Positions 9,013 through 17,401 of a stretch of DNA of 64,000 nt are shown one piece after another (positions within the stretch are counted from its first letter, which is position 1; every line of letters begins with the position of its first letter). A program made the position numbers and the translations under genes. A model generated the notes under the pieces. It worked only from the letters and a program-made list of their open reading frames with translations. It did not search any database and was not told the origin of the DNA. This DNA comes from Methylomicrobium lacus LW14. Its GTDB lineage: Bacteria > Pseudomonadota > Gammaproteobacteria > Methylococcales > Methylomonadaceae. The stretch spans positions 2,853,501 through 2,917,500 of the forward strand of contig NZ_AZUN01000001.1 in NCBI RefSeq assembly GCF_000527095.1. The letters are read 5' to 3'.

Positions 9013-9716
9013 ATACGCGCCGTGTCCGAGACATTGAATACCAGTTGCTGCCAGGCAGCCCGCGTAAAACGACCGATATCGTGATCGAACGCAACGGCGT
9101 CGTAACCGTGCGCCCGCCTGAAGATTACACGCCGGAACAGGTCGATGCGGTGGTCGAAAGCAAGCGCCTCTGGATTTATCGTAATCTGGCCGAGTGGAAA
9201 GACCTGAACGCCAGCGCCGTGGCGCGTGAATGGGTCAACGGCGAAACCTTTTTATACTTGGGCCGCGCCTATCGCCTGTCGCTGGTATCTGATCAGGCTT
9301 GTGCCTTGCAACTGAAAGAAGGCCGTTTCTGTCTGAGCCGTGCCGTGATCGAACAGGGCGGCACCGAAGCTGCCAGGCAGACATTCGAATCTTATTTTAG
9401 TGACAAAGGCATGCAGCGTTTCAGTGAGCGGGTAGCCTACTTCGCGCCGAAGGTCGGCGTCGACGTCGCCGGCATTAAAGTGAAAGAGATGGGTTACCGC
9501 TGGGCCAGTTGCGGCAAAAACGGCCAGCTCAATTTCCACTGGAAGTGCATGATGGCGCCGCCCCGAATCATCGATTACATCGTGGTGCACGAATTGTGTC
9601 ATTTTCATCACCGCGACCACACCGATGCGTTTTGGAATGAAGTGGACAAGGTGATGCCGGACTATCGTGAGCGCAAGGAATGGCTGCGAAAGCATGGGGC
9701 CGGCTTGACGGTATAG
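9009..9716 (+). CDS. YgjP/SprT-like zinc metallopeptidase-domain protein (DUF45)
   Basis: A 235-residue protein of the DUF45 (YgjP-like) family. HELCH at residues 194-198 with a following H in HHRDH is the zinc-binding HExxH-like motif; here the residue between E and the second H pair gives HELCH, normal for this family. WASCGKNGQLNFHW upstream is also characteristic. Start overlaps hsdR by four bases (ATGA). Such genes often close type I R-M operons, but a proteolytic role in restriction control is unproven. Confidence 0.9.
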   Translation: MNTRRVRDIEYQLLPGSPRKTTDIVIERNGVVTVRPPEDYTPEQVDAVVESKRLWIYRNLAEWKDLNASAVAREWVNGETFLYLGRAYRLSLVSDQACALQLKEGRFCLSRAVIEQGGTEAARQTFESYFSDKGMQRFSERVAYFAPKVGVDVAGIKVKEMGYRWASCGKNGQLNFHWKCMMAPPRIIDYIVVHELCHFHHRDHTDAFWNEVDKVMPDYRERKEWLRKHGAGLTV

Positions 9717-9718
9717 GT

Positions 9719-9853
9719 TTAACAAAAATGAATTGCGGCCTTCATCGCTTTCGGAAAGGCACGGCCGGATCTGCCGCTAAATGTTTCTATGCCGAGTTCC
9801 GCTGCCCATTGCCGCAAGCGCTCCTGTCCGAAGGCATCGCGTCCATGAGAGGA
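9719..9853 (-). pseudogene. Remnant of a BaiN/YhiN-like flavoprotein gene (internal fragment)
   Basis: On the minus strand the frame ending at the TAA at 9719-9721 reads RLRQWAAELGIETFSG then SGRAFPKAMKAA. This resembles the segment of HI0933/YhiN-type flavoproteins where an LGIETFVG-x-SGRVFP motif precedes the helical part. Only about 45 codons survive, with no start and no flavin-binding N-terminus. Recognition is from memory of the family pattern, so confidence is moderate. Confidence 0.45.
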
Positions 9854-9961
9854 GATGCACTTACCTCCCCGCACTTTTAGCGCCGGTTTCGAGTTACAAT
9901 ATATATCTATTTATGTATGTATAACGATGAGGCACCGCTGGAGCGGTGAACAGGTATTCTT

Positions 9962-10141
9962 ACACCGAAGCGTCACTACCCTTAAGTCAAGGCGGTTATC
10001 TCCCTCACCCTTCGGGAGAGGGTCGGGGTGAGGGGAATAAAATAAGGAAAAATACTTTATTTTGATCCCCTCATCCTAGCCTTCTCCCGGGGGGAGAAGG
10101 GACCTGCCATCCTTAACTTAATGGCAGTGACACCGAAGCGT
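9962..10141. mobile_element. MITE-like palindromic element with 12-bp direct repeats
   Basis: The element 9974-10129 (156 bp) starts CACTACCCTTAAGT and ends ACTTAATGGCAGTG, terminal inverted repeats matching at 12 of 14 positions. Its two halves are also broadly inverted copies (a CCCTCACCC...GGGTGAGGGG half and a CCCCTCATCC...GGAGAAGGG half). ACACCGAAGCGT occurs on both sides (9962-9973 and 10130-10141) and is the apparent target duplication. No protein is encoded. The 12-bp duplication would fit mobilisation by an IS4-type transposase, which is inference. Confidence 0.7.
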
Positions 10142-10231
10142 GGGAACGATTGGAGTCTGTTTTGTTCGCCGAATGGCCTAAGATAAGCAGGCCTGTTTTT
10201 TGCTTTGAACATTAAGCTTGAGGTGCTGCCG

Positions 10232-10519
10232 ATGAAAAAATGCCCTGCTTGCGGTCATGAAAACCCGCTGCCCGAGACGAAATGCCCCAAATGCGGGAGT
10301 TATTATTCGAAGATCATCGAACTGATCGACCAGGAAGCCGCCGACGAAGAGGAACGGTCGTTTCGCGGCCAATGCCGGCGCATCTTCCAGGCGGACAACG
10401 TCAAACTCGCGCTGAAGGCCGAATGCAAACGCTGGTGGGCCGGGCTCGGCGGCCGCGCCAAGTTCACCCTGTTCGTGATCTTCGTGTTCGTGTTTGCGCT
10501 GGTGGCTACGGTTTTGTAA
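10232..10519 (+). CDS. Small zinc-ribbon membrane protein
   Basis: A 95-residue protein starting MKKCPACGHENP. Two CxxC pairs (CPAC and CPKC) form a zinc ribbon in the first 25 residues, a charged helix follows, and the last ~20 residues (FTLFVIFVFVFALVATVL) are a single membrane-spanning segment. The ATG at 10232 was chosen over an upstream TTG-type start because the zinc ribbon begins at once and GAGGTG lies nine bases upstream. Function unknown. Confidence 0.75.
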   Translation: MKKCPACGHENPLPETKCPKCGSYYSKIIELIDQEAADEEERSFRGQCRRIFQADNVKLALKAECKRWWAGLGGRAKFTLFVIFVFVFALVATVL

Positions 10520-10586
10520 GACTTTTGCCCGGCTCGGGCATTGCTGTGTATTATCCTTGTTTTTTCTATTATTTTTGGAGTTTTGA

Positions 10587-11597
10587 ATGCATCTGGTGAC
10601 CTTGATAAAAGGCGACGGTATCGGCCCTTCGATTATGGATGAGGCCGTCAAAGTGATTGACGCGTCCGGCGCAAAGATTCAGTGGGAAGAAGCACACGCG
10701 GGCCTCGGCGCGCACGAAAAATTCGGCACGCCGCTGCCCGAAGAAACGATGGCATCGTTCGACAAAACCCGGGTCGCCTTCAAAGGGCCATTGACCACGA
10801 TCGTCGGCACCGGCTTCCGCAGCATCAATGTCGCGCTGCGGCAAAAATACGAACTGTATGCGAACGTGCGTCCGGCCAAGAGCTGGCCCGGCGTCAAGAC
10901 CCGTTATGACAATGTCGATATCGTGATCGTTCGCGAAAACACCGAAGGCCTGTACGCGGGCCTCGAACATTATCTGACGCCGAAAAAGGACATCGCCGAG
11001 AGTCTGGCGGTCGTAACCCGCGCCGGTTCCGAGCGGATCATCGACTATGCGTTCAAATATGCGCGCGAGAACAACCGCAAGAAGGTGACCGTCTGCCATA
11101 AGGCCAATATCCTGAAATACACCCAGGGCCTGTTTCTGGATGTCGCGCGCGAAACCGCGGCGCGTTACCCGGACATTCAGTTCGACGAAAAAATCATCGA
11201 CGCAGCCTGCATGCATATGGTGATGAATCCGCAGCAGTTCGACGTGGTCGTCTGCACGAACATGTTCGGCGACATATTGTCCGACCTGACCGCGGGCCTG
11301 GTTGGCGGCCTGGGCTTGATTCCGGGCGCGAACATCGGCAACGACGCGGCGCTTTTCGAGGCGGTACACGGCAGCGCGCCAGACATCGCCGGTAAAAACC
11401 TGGCCAATCCGACCGCGGTAATCATGGCCGGCGCGATGATGCTGAGCCACTTGGGCGAGCAGGAAGCGGCCGACCGGGTGATCAAGGCAATCGAAAAGGT
11501 CGTGAATGAAGGCAAGTTCGTAACGCCGGATTTGAATCCGCATTCGAAAGCCGGCACGATCGAGATGGGCAACGCGATCGTTGACGCGATGGAATAA
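10587..11597 (+). CDS. NAD-dependent isocitrate dehydrogenase (isocitrate/isopropylmalate dehydrogenase family)
   Basis: A 336-residue beta-decarboxylating dehydrogenase of the TCA cycle (isocitrate to 2-oxoglutarate). GDGIGP near the N-terminus, the substrate-binding RPAKSWPG and RENTEGLYAG, and the metal and cofactor loops FGDILSDLTAGL and EAVHGSAPDIAGK are all present. Length and the cofactor-loop region fit the short NAD-type enzymes rather than the ~415-residue NADP Icd. A GGAG motif sits eight bases before the ATG. Aconitase lies 1.9 kb downstream, separated by an apparently inserted gene pair. A homoisocitrate or isopropylmalate role is less likely given the neighbour. Confidence 0.85.
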   Translation: MHLVTLIKGDGIGPSIMDEAVKVIDASGAKIQWEEAHAGLGAHEKFGTPLPEETMASFDKTRVAFKGPLTTIVGTGFRSINVALRQKYELYANVRPAKSWPGVKTRYDNVDIVIVRENTEGLYAGLEHYLTPKKDIAESLAVVTRAGSERIIDYAFKYARENNRKKVTVCHKANILKYTQGLFLDVARETAARYPDIQFDEKIIDAACMHMVMNPQQFDVVVCTNMFGDILSDLTAGLVGGLGLIPGANIGNDAALFEAVHGSAPDIAGKNLANPTAVIMAGAMMLSHLGEQEAADRVIKAIEKVVNEGKFVTPDLNPHSKAGTIEMGNAIVDAME

Positions 11598-11615
11598 AAT
11601 CCGCCGTTCCAATAA

Positions 11616-11657
11616 GCACAAGATGCTGAGCACTTTTTTTCACTCAGCATCTTGTGC
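11616..11657. terminator. Long perfect hairpin after isocitrate dehydrogenase
   Basis: GCACAAGATGCTGAG (11616-11630) pairs perfectly with CTCAGCATCTTGTGC (11643-11657) across a 12-base loop that contains seven T. No T-run follows the stem, so it is not a textbook intrinsic terminator, though a 15-bp stem between two genes would still act on transcripts. It marks the left edge of the AT-rich insertion. Confidence 0.5.
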
Positions 11658-11686
11658 AACCGCAATTTCAACTTGATGAACCTTCA

Positions 11687-12739
11687 ATGCCAACACAAGC
11701 CATTCAAAATTTAGAAATCACTAATTTTAAATGCTTCAAGGACCTGAAGGTTTCCGGGATTGGTCAAGTTAATTTGATTGGCGGCAAGAATAATGTCGGT
11801 AAGACGGCATTTTTAGAGGCCGCCGAGCTATTTTTAAGTTCAAAAACAGCTTCCGACTTGATATTCATGCTCGACACTATCCTAAAAAGGCGACAAAATG
11901 AAATAAAGTATTGTGAACTAGACATTTTCTACTCCAATGAAAATAACATAACACTTTCAACCCTCCATCTTAAATCCTGCCGAATTAAACGTCTTAGCGA
12001 TTACATAGATAATTCAACGTCAATCGGTGATAAAGGGTTACCAACCGAGGGATTATCTTTTTTTCTAAAAAATGAAGATGGCTATGAAGACGAAAAGAGC
12101 CTCCCTTCGTATATGTTTACAAAACCCGAATCTAATGACTTTGGTATAGATTTTTGGAAAAAATTCAGTGGAATAATTACATATATCTCGTCAGCAAAAT
12201 TAAATGAGCAAGATATTGCTATTTTATTAGGGTCACTAGTTGATTCGGATAAAGAAGATTTTTTAAATCAGTCGCTATCGTTATTTGACCCCAATATTGT
12301 CTCAATTAAACAAATAACAACCAAACATGGCGTTGTCCTAAAATTCAAGTTAAAAGGCCAAGATAACTTAGTTCTTTTATCATCCTTAGGCGAAGGTGTT
12401 AATCGCTACATTGCTATCCTATGCGCCATTTGGGCCAACAAAGATGGCTTTTTATTGATCGACGAAATCGAAAACGGTATCCACTACACCAACTATAAAA
12501 AACTCTGGGAAATCATTTTCGAGGCCAGTGTCGCGGCTAACTGCCAGTTGTTCATCACTACGCATTCGAAAGAATGCATCAGCGCCTTCAACGACGTGCA
12601 GTTCGAAAACGAGACATGCGATACCCAATATTTCGAATTCTATAATAATCTGAAAACCGGATTGATTGACGCATCCGGTATCGATAAAGAACAACTGCGC
12701 TATTCGCTGACTCACGAAGGAAGGATACGCGGTGAGTAA
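11687..12739 (+). CDS. ABC-type AAA ATPase (AAA_15/OLD-like), probable defence gene
   Basis: A 350-residue SMC/OLD-like ATPase: ITNFKCFKDL at the start, Walker A GGKNNVGKT (residues 32-40), an ABC signature SLGEG (233-237), Walker B FLLIDEIEN (255-263) and an H-loop TTHS (291-294). Start taken at the ATG at 11687; a GTG at 11654 lies inside the preceding hairpin. Its stop overlaps the next gene, which carries a TOPRIM-like domain, so ATPase and TOPRIM are split over two coupled genes as in PARIS (AriA/AriB) rather than fused as in OLD. The first two-thirds is strongly AT-rich compared with the flanking TCA-cycle genes, a sign of transfer. Target and trigger unknown. Confidence 0.8.
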   Translation: MPTQAIQNLEITNFKCFKDLKVSGIGQVNLIGGKNNVGKTAFLEAAELFLSSKTASDLIFMLDTILKRRQNEIKYCELDIFYSNENNITLSTLHLKSCRIKRLSDYIDNSTSIGDKGLPTEGLSFFLKNEDGYEDEKSLPSYMFTKPESNDFGIDFWKKFSGIITYISSAKLNEQDIAILLGSLVDSDKEDFLNQSLSLFDPNIVSIKQITTKHGVVLKFKLKGQDNLVLLSSLGEGVNRYIAILCAIWANKDGFLLIDEIENGIHYTNYKKLWEIIFEASVAANCQLFITTHSKECISAFNDVQFENETCDTQYFEFYNNLKTGLIDASGIDKEQLRYSLTHEGRIRGE

Positions 12740-13412
12740 CAATTTATTGATCGTCGAGAGCGAAAACGACAAGTTATTCATCGAACGTCTCAAGCAGGAA
12801 ATTGCCACTGCCGATTTTGAAGTCGACACCCCGATTTGCACGATCTCCGAATATGAATGTTTGGGCGGTTTGTCGCTCACGGCTCTCGAAAACAAACTAA
12901 AGACAATCAAACGCGATATCGAAAAAAAAGGCCTCGACAAAATCGGCATCCTAATCGATGCGGACCAAGAAGGCATCGACGCCAGAGTTCAACTTGTCAA
13001 TCAAGCAATCAAGTCGCTTGATTCTGAACTGACGATTTCAGCAACAAACACTTGGTATCCAAGTGCATTGTTGGACGTTCAAATATCCTGTCATGTGTTG
13101 AATGTGAACGGCAGCGGCGAACTGGAAACCTTGCTCAAAACGATCAAGTCGAAAGATTCGAATTATGCCGATTGCCTCTTGGCTTGGCAAAACTGTTTGG
13201 CCGCCAAAAATAAACCGATCAAAACCAAGGATTTCGATAAATTTTGGCTCAGCGTCTATCTGCGTTACGATGGCTGCGCGAATGCAGAACAAAAACAGGC
13301 CGGCAGAAAATGCAACCTTGAGGCAAGCCTCAAAAAAGACCTTTGGGACTTTTCCCATGCCTGTCTGGATGATCTAACCCGGTATTTGCGGACGTTCAAT
13401 CCCCAACATTAA
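12732..13412 (+). CDS. TOPRIM-like DUF3226-type protein, partner of the ATPase
   Basis: A 226-residue protein with GTG start overlapping the ATPase gene by eight bases. LLIVESENDKLF near the N-terminus (E9) and IGILIDADQEG (D76, D78) match the glutamate and DxD of a TOPRIM-type nuclease/primase fold, as in DUF3226 and the PARIS effector AriB. It would be the effector held or triggered by the ATPase. The family assignment rests on these motifs and on the gene pairing. The remainder shows no second domain that I recognise. Confidence 0.7.
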   Translation: MSNNLLIVESENDKLFIERLKQEIATADFEVDTPICTISEYECLGGLSLTALENKLKTIKRDIEKKGLDKIGILIDADQEGIDARVQLVNQAIKSLDSELTISATNTWYPSALLDVQISCHVLNVNGSGELETLLKTIKSKDSNYADCLLAWQNCLAAKNKPIKTKDFDKFWLSVYLRYDGCANAEQKQAGRKCNLEASLKKDLWDFSHACLDDLTRYLRTFNPQH

Positions 13413-13465
13413 CCTATCATCTCCCTCATTGAATTTTATCTAGGAATACTCGAAGGAATTCCCCC

Positions 13466-16036
13466 ATGTTAGAACACTACCGTAAACACGTCGAAGAACG
13501 CGCCGCCGAAGGCATCGTGCCGAAGCCGCTCGACGCGCAGCAAACCGCCGCGCTGGTCGAACTAATCAAAAATCCGCCGGCGGGCGAAGAGGCGTTTATC
13601 CTGGATTTGCTCGCGAACCGGATTCCGGCCGGCGTTGACGATGCGGCTTACGTGAAGGCCGGATTCCTCGCGGCGATCGCAAAAGGCGAGGCGACCTCGC
13701 CGATTCTGTCTCCCGCCGAGGCGACCCGGCTGCTCGGCACGATGCTCGGCGGCTACAATGTCGCACCTTTAATCGACCTGCTCGATCATGCCGAACTGGC
13801 GCCGATCGCGGCGAAGGCGCTGTCGCATACGCTGCTGATTTTCGATGCGTTCCACGACGTGCAGGCCAAGAGCGATGCCGGCAATGGCTATGCGAAACAG
13901 GTGATCCAGTCCTGGGCCGATGCGGAATGGTTCACGGCCAAGCCGGAAGTCCCGGCCAAACTGACCGTGACCGTGTTCAAGGTGACCGGAGAAACCAATA
14001 CCGACGACCTGTCGCCCGCGCCGGACGCCTGGTCGCGCCCGGACATTCCGCTGCACGCGAAAGCGATGCTGAAAATGCCGCGCGAAGGCATCACCAATGC
14101 CGAACAGCAAATCACCGAACTGAAACAGAAAGGCTTTCCGGTCGCCTATGTCGGCGACGTGGTCGGCACCGGCTCGTCCCGGAAATCGGCGACCAACTCG
14201 GTGCTTTGGTACATGGGCAACGACATCCCTTACATTCCGAACAAGCGCGAAGGCGGCGTTTGCATCGGCGGCAAGATCGCGCCGATCTTCTTCAACACGA
14301 TGGAAGACTCCGGCGCCTTGCCGTTCGAATGCGACGTGGCCGGCATGTCGATGGGCGATGTGATCGACATCTATCCTTACGACGGCGTGGTCAAGCGCCA
14401 CGGCAGCGAGGAAATCGTCTGCCGTTTCGAACTGAAAACCGACGTGCTGCTCGACGAAGTCCGCGCCGGCGGCCGGATTCCGCTGATCATCGGCCGCGGC
14501 CTGACCGACCGGGCGCGGAAGGCCTTAGGATTATCGCTTTCGACCGTATTCCGCCGCCCCGGCAGCGTTCAGGACAGCGGCAAGGGCTATACCCTGGCAC
14601 AAAAGATGGTCGGCCTCGCCTGCGGCATCAAAGGCGTCCGCCCGAACACCTACTGCGAACCGCACATGACCACCGTCGGCTCGCAGGACACGACCGGGCC
14701 AATGACCCGCGACGAACTGAAAGACCTGGCCTGCCTCGGCTTCTCGGCGGACCTCGTGTTGCAGTCGTTCTGCCATACCGCCGCCTATCCGAAGCCGGTC
14801 GATGTCGAGATGCAGCATACCCTGCCCGACTTCATCATGAACCGCGGCGGCGTTTCGTTGCGCCCCGGCGACGGCATCATCCATTCCTGGCTGAACCGGA
14901 TGCTGCTTCCCGATACGGTCGGCACCGGCGGCGACTCGCATACCCGCTTCCCGATCGGCATCTCGTTTCCGGCCGGCTCCGGCCTCGTCGCCTTCGCGGC
15001 CGCGACCGGCGTGATGCCGCTGGATATGCCGGAGTCCGTCCTGGTGCGCTTCAAGGGCAAGATGCAGCCCGGCATCACGCTCCGCGACATGGTCAATGCG
15101 ATTCCTTACGCGGCGCTGCAAAAGGGCCTGTTGACGGTCGAGAAAAAAGGCAAGAAGAACGTATTCTCGGGGCGGATTCTCGAAATCGAAGGGCTGCCTG
15201 ACCTGAAAGTCGAACAGGCGTTCGAATTGTCCGACGCCTCGGCCGAACGCTCGGCGGGCGGCTGCACGATTCGCCTGAACGAGGCGCCGATCCGCGAATA
15301 CCTGACCTCGAACATCACGCTCTTGAAATGGATGATCGCGGAAGGCTACGGCGACAAGCGCACGATCGAACGCCGGATCAAGGCGATGGAAGACTGGCTC
15401 GCCAATCCGGTATTGCTGGAAGCCGATGCGGACGCCGAATACGCGGAGATCATCGAGATCGACATGGACCAGATCAAGGAACCTCTCTTGGCCTGCCCGA
15501 ACGATCCGGACGACATCAAGCCGCTGTCCGAGGTCGCCGGCACCCCGATCGACGAAGTCTTCCTCGGCTCGTGCATGACTAATATCGGCCATTTCCGCGC
15601 CGCCGGCAAACTGCTCGAACAGCAGAAGGGGGACCTCCCGACCCGCCTGTGGGTCGCGCCGCCGACCAAGATGGACCAGAGCCAGCTGACCGAAGAAGGC
15701 TATTACGGCACCTTCGGCAAGGCCGGCGCGCGGATGGAAATGCCCGGCTGCTCGCTGTGCATGGGCAACCAGGCGCGGGTCAAAGAAAATGCAACCGTGG
15801 TGTCGACCTCGACCCGCAACTTCCCGAACCGGCTCGGCAACGGCGCGAACGTTTTCCTGGCCTCGGCCGAACTGGCGGCGGTGTGCTCGATCCTCGGCAA
15901 GATCCCGAGCGTCGAGGAGTACATGCAATATGCCGCGCAGATCGACAAATCGGCCGCGGATACCTACCGCTATCTGAATTTCGATCAGATCAAAAATTAC
16001 CGGGAGAAAGCGGATAAGGCCGCACTGAGCGTTTAA
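13466..16036 (+). CDS. acnB: Bifunctional aconitate hydratase 2 / 2-methylisocitrate dehydratase
   Basis: An 856-residue AcnB-type aconitase converting citrate to isocitrate. The N-terminal HEAT-like domain (MLEHYRKHVEERAAEG), the swivel domain (GDVVGTGSSRKSATNS) and the catalytic [4Fe-4S] domains follow in AcnB order. Iron-sulfur ligands are in LGSCMTNIGH and PGCSLCMGNQ, with a third Cys upstream in VLQSFCHTAAYPK. Length matches the family. Ten bases before the ATG is GAAGGAAT. It lies downstream of isocitrate dehydrogenase, the next enzyme in the cycle. Confidence 0.97.
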   Translation: MLEHYRKHVEERAAEGIVPKPLDAQQTAALVELIKNPPAGEEAFILDLLANRIPAGVDDAAYVKAGFLAAIAKGEATSPILSPAEATRLLGTMLGGYNVAPLIDLLDHAELAPIAAKALSHTLLIFDAFHDVQAKSDAGNGYAKQVIQSWADAEWFTAKPEVPAKLTVTVFKVTGETNTDDLSPAPDAWSRPDIPLHAKAMLKMPREGITNAEQQITELKQKGFPVAYVGDVVGTGSSRKSATNSVLWYMGNDIPYIPNKREGGVCIGGKIAPIFFNTMEDSGALPFECDVAGMSMGDVIDIYPYDGVVKRHGSEEIVCRFELKTDVLLDEVRAGGRIPLIIGRGLTDRARKALGLSLSTVFRRPGSVQDSGKGYTLAQKMVGLACGIKGVRPNTYCEPHMTTVGSQDTTGPMTRDELKDLACLGFSADLVLQSFCHTAAYPKPVDVEMQHTLPDFIMNRGGVSLRPGDGIIHSWLNRMLLPDTVGTGGDSHTRFPIGISFPAGSGLVAFAAATGVMPLDMPESVLVRFKGKMQPGITLRDMVNAIPYAALQKGLLTVEKKGKKNVFSGRILEIEGLPDLKVEQAFELSDASAERSAGGCTIRLNEAPIREYLTSNITLLKWMIAEGYGDKRTIERRIKAMEDWLANPVLLEADADAEYAEIIEIDMDQIKEPLLACPNDPDDIKPLSEVAGTPIDEVFLGSCMTNIGHFRAAGKLLEQQKGDLPTRLWVAPPTKMDQSQLTEEGYYGTFGKAGARMEMPGCSLCMGNQARVKENATVVSTSTRNFPNRLGNGANVFLASAELAAVCSILGKIPSVEEYMQYAAQIDKSAADTYRYLNFDQIKNYREKADKAALSV

Positions 16037-16065
16037 GCGGATTTCCGAATAAATACTCGGTTTTC

Positions 16066-16085
16066 GGGGCGGCCGACGCCGCCCC
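16066..16085 (+). terminator. GC-rich hairpin after acnB
   Basis: GGGGCGGC and GCCGCCCC pair across a four-base loop just 30 bases after the acnB stop. No clear T-run follows, so termination is only likely. Confidence 0.4.
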
Positions 16086-16180
16086 TGCCTGCGGCCTTTA
16101 AAATGGAATTGAATTAAGGAGTTCCCTAAATCGGTTGATTATCCGGTTGCCCATCTTCGTTTCGCAACCCTGTTCGCGTC

Positions 16181-17362
16181 ATGCTGAAAAGAATCCTGAA
16201 GAAAGCCAAGCCGCCCCCCCTTTCCCCCTTGCCCGACTTGTCCTGCGAACTGGAACGGCGCTATTTCGCTCTGGTCGATCAGGCGCATATTCAATATGAC
16301 GCCGCGCAACACGGCGTATTGGCGCATCTGCAAGATCTCTTGAACGACCTTGCCGCCAACGCCTGCCACGACAACAAACCGGCCGCGCAAAAATTTTTCT
16401 CCCGCCGCCCGCCCCGCTGCAAAAGCCTGTATATCTACGGCGGCGTCGGCCGCGGCAAATCAATGCTGATGGAGTTGTTTTACGAATCCTGTCCGTTCCC
16501 CCAAAAACGGCGCGTGCATTTCAATACCTTCATGATCGAAGTGCATGCCTTTGTGCACCGCTGCCGGCAGCAAAAAATCGCCGACGCCTTGCTGGTGCTG
16601 GCCGAGCAAATCAGAAAGTCGACGCGCCTGTTATGTTTCGACGAATTCCATGTGACCGACATCGCCGACGCAATGATTCTGGGCCGCCTGTTCAGCAAAT
16701 TGTTCGAACTCGGCGTCGTAACCGTGATGACCTCGAACCGGCATCCGAACGATCTTTATCAGGGCGGCCTGCAACGGGAGCAGTTCCTGTTTTTCATCAA
16801 GGTGTTGCAGAATGAAGCCAACATTATCCAGCTGGCGGCCAAAAAGGATTTTCGCCTCCGCCATCTGCACGCGTTGAAAACGACCTATTACACCCCGCTG
16901 GACCCGGATGCCGACGCATTCCTCCGGCACAGCTATGACGAATTGACGCATTTTTCCGAAATGCAGCCGGTCGAGTTGCCGGTATTCGGCCGCACGGTAC
17001 GCCTGACTGCGGCGCATGGCGATGTCGCCTTTACTTCTTTCGAAGAATTGTGCGTGCAGCCTTTAGGCGCGGCCGATTACCTGAAAATCGCCGGCGAATT
17101 CAGCACGATCATCATGGCGAACATTCCGAAACTGACCTCCGCTTACCGGAACGAGGCCAAGCGCTTCGTGACCTTGATCGATGCGCTCTACGAACACAAG
17201 GTCAAATTGATCTGCACCGCCGAGGTGCCTGCCCGCGAACTCTATACCGAAGGCGACGGCGCCTTCGAATTCGAACGCACGGTGTCGCGGCTGATGGAAA
17301 TGCAGTCGGAGAGCTATCTGCGCAGCGAGCATCTTTGCGATGTCGAGCCGCGGGATCGATAG
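16181..17362 (+). CDS. zapE: Cell-division ATPase ZapE (AFG1 family)
   Basis: A 393-residue AFG1/ZapE AAA+ protein. In E. coli ZapE associates with the FtsZ ring and destabilises FtsZ polymers in an ATP-dependent way. Walker A is GGVGRGKS (residues 87-94) and Walker B LCFDEF (151-156); the arginine-containing MTSNRHPNDLYQGGLQRE segment is typical. The C-terminal FERTVSRLMEMQSESYL also fits. It is a single-gene unit on the plus strand, convergent with the sigma-54 regulator downstream. Confidence 0.93.
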   Translation: MLKRILKKAKPPPLSPLPDLSCELERRYFALVDQAHIQYDAAQHGVLAHLQDLLNDLAANACHDNKPAAQKFFSRRPPRCKSLYIYGGVGRGKSMLMELFYESCPFPQKRRVHFNTFMIEVHAFVHRCRQQKIADALLVLAEQIRKSTRLLCFDEFHVTDIADAMILGRLFSKLFELGVVTVMTSNRHPNDLYQGGLQREQFLFFIKVLQNEANIIQLAAKKDFRLRHLHALKTTYYTPLDPDADAFLRHSYDELTHFSEMQPVELPVFGRTVRLTAAHGDVAFTSFEELCVQPLGAADYLKIAGEFSTIIMANIPKLTSAYRNEAKRFVTLIDALYEHKVKLICTAEVPARELYTEGDGAFEFERTVSRLMEMQSESYLRSEHLCDVEPRDR

Positions 17363-17401
17363 CGCTGGACATCCGGGCCTAAATTGTCAATTAGGGATCA
17401 A

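Noticed and set aside
9680..9880. 66-codon plus-strand frame
   Set aside because: It overlaps the metallopeptidase 3' end, has no ribosome-binding site, and the opposite strand shows a recognisable gene remnant.
14531..15928. 465-codon minus-strand frame, and a 424-codon plus-strand frame at 13927-15201
   Set aside because: Both overlap acnB, whose frame carries all aconitase motifs. They are shadows of GC-rich coding sequence.
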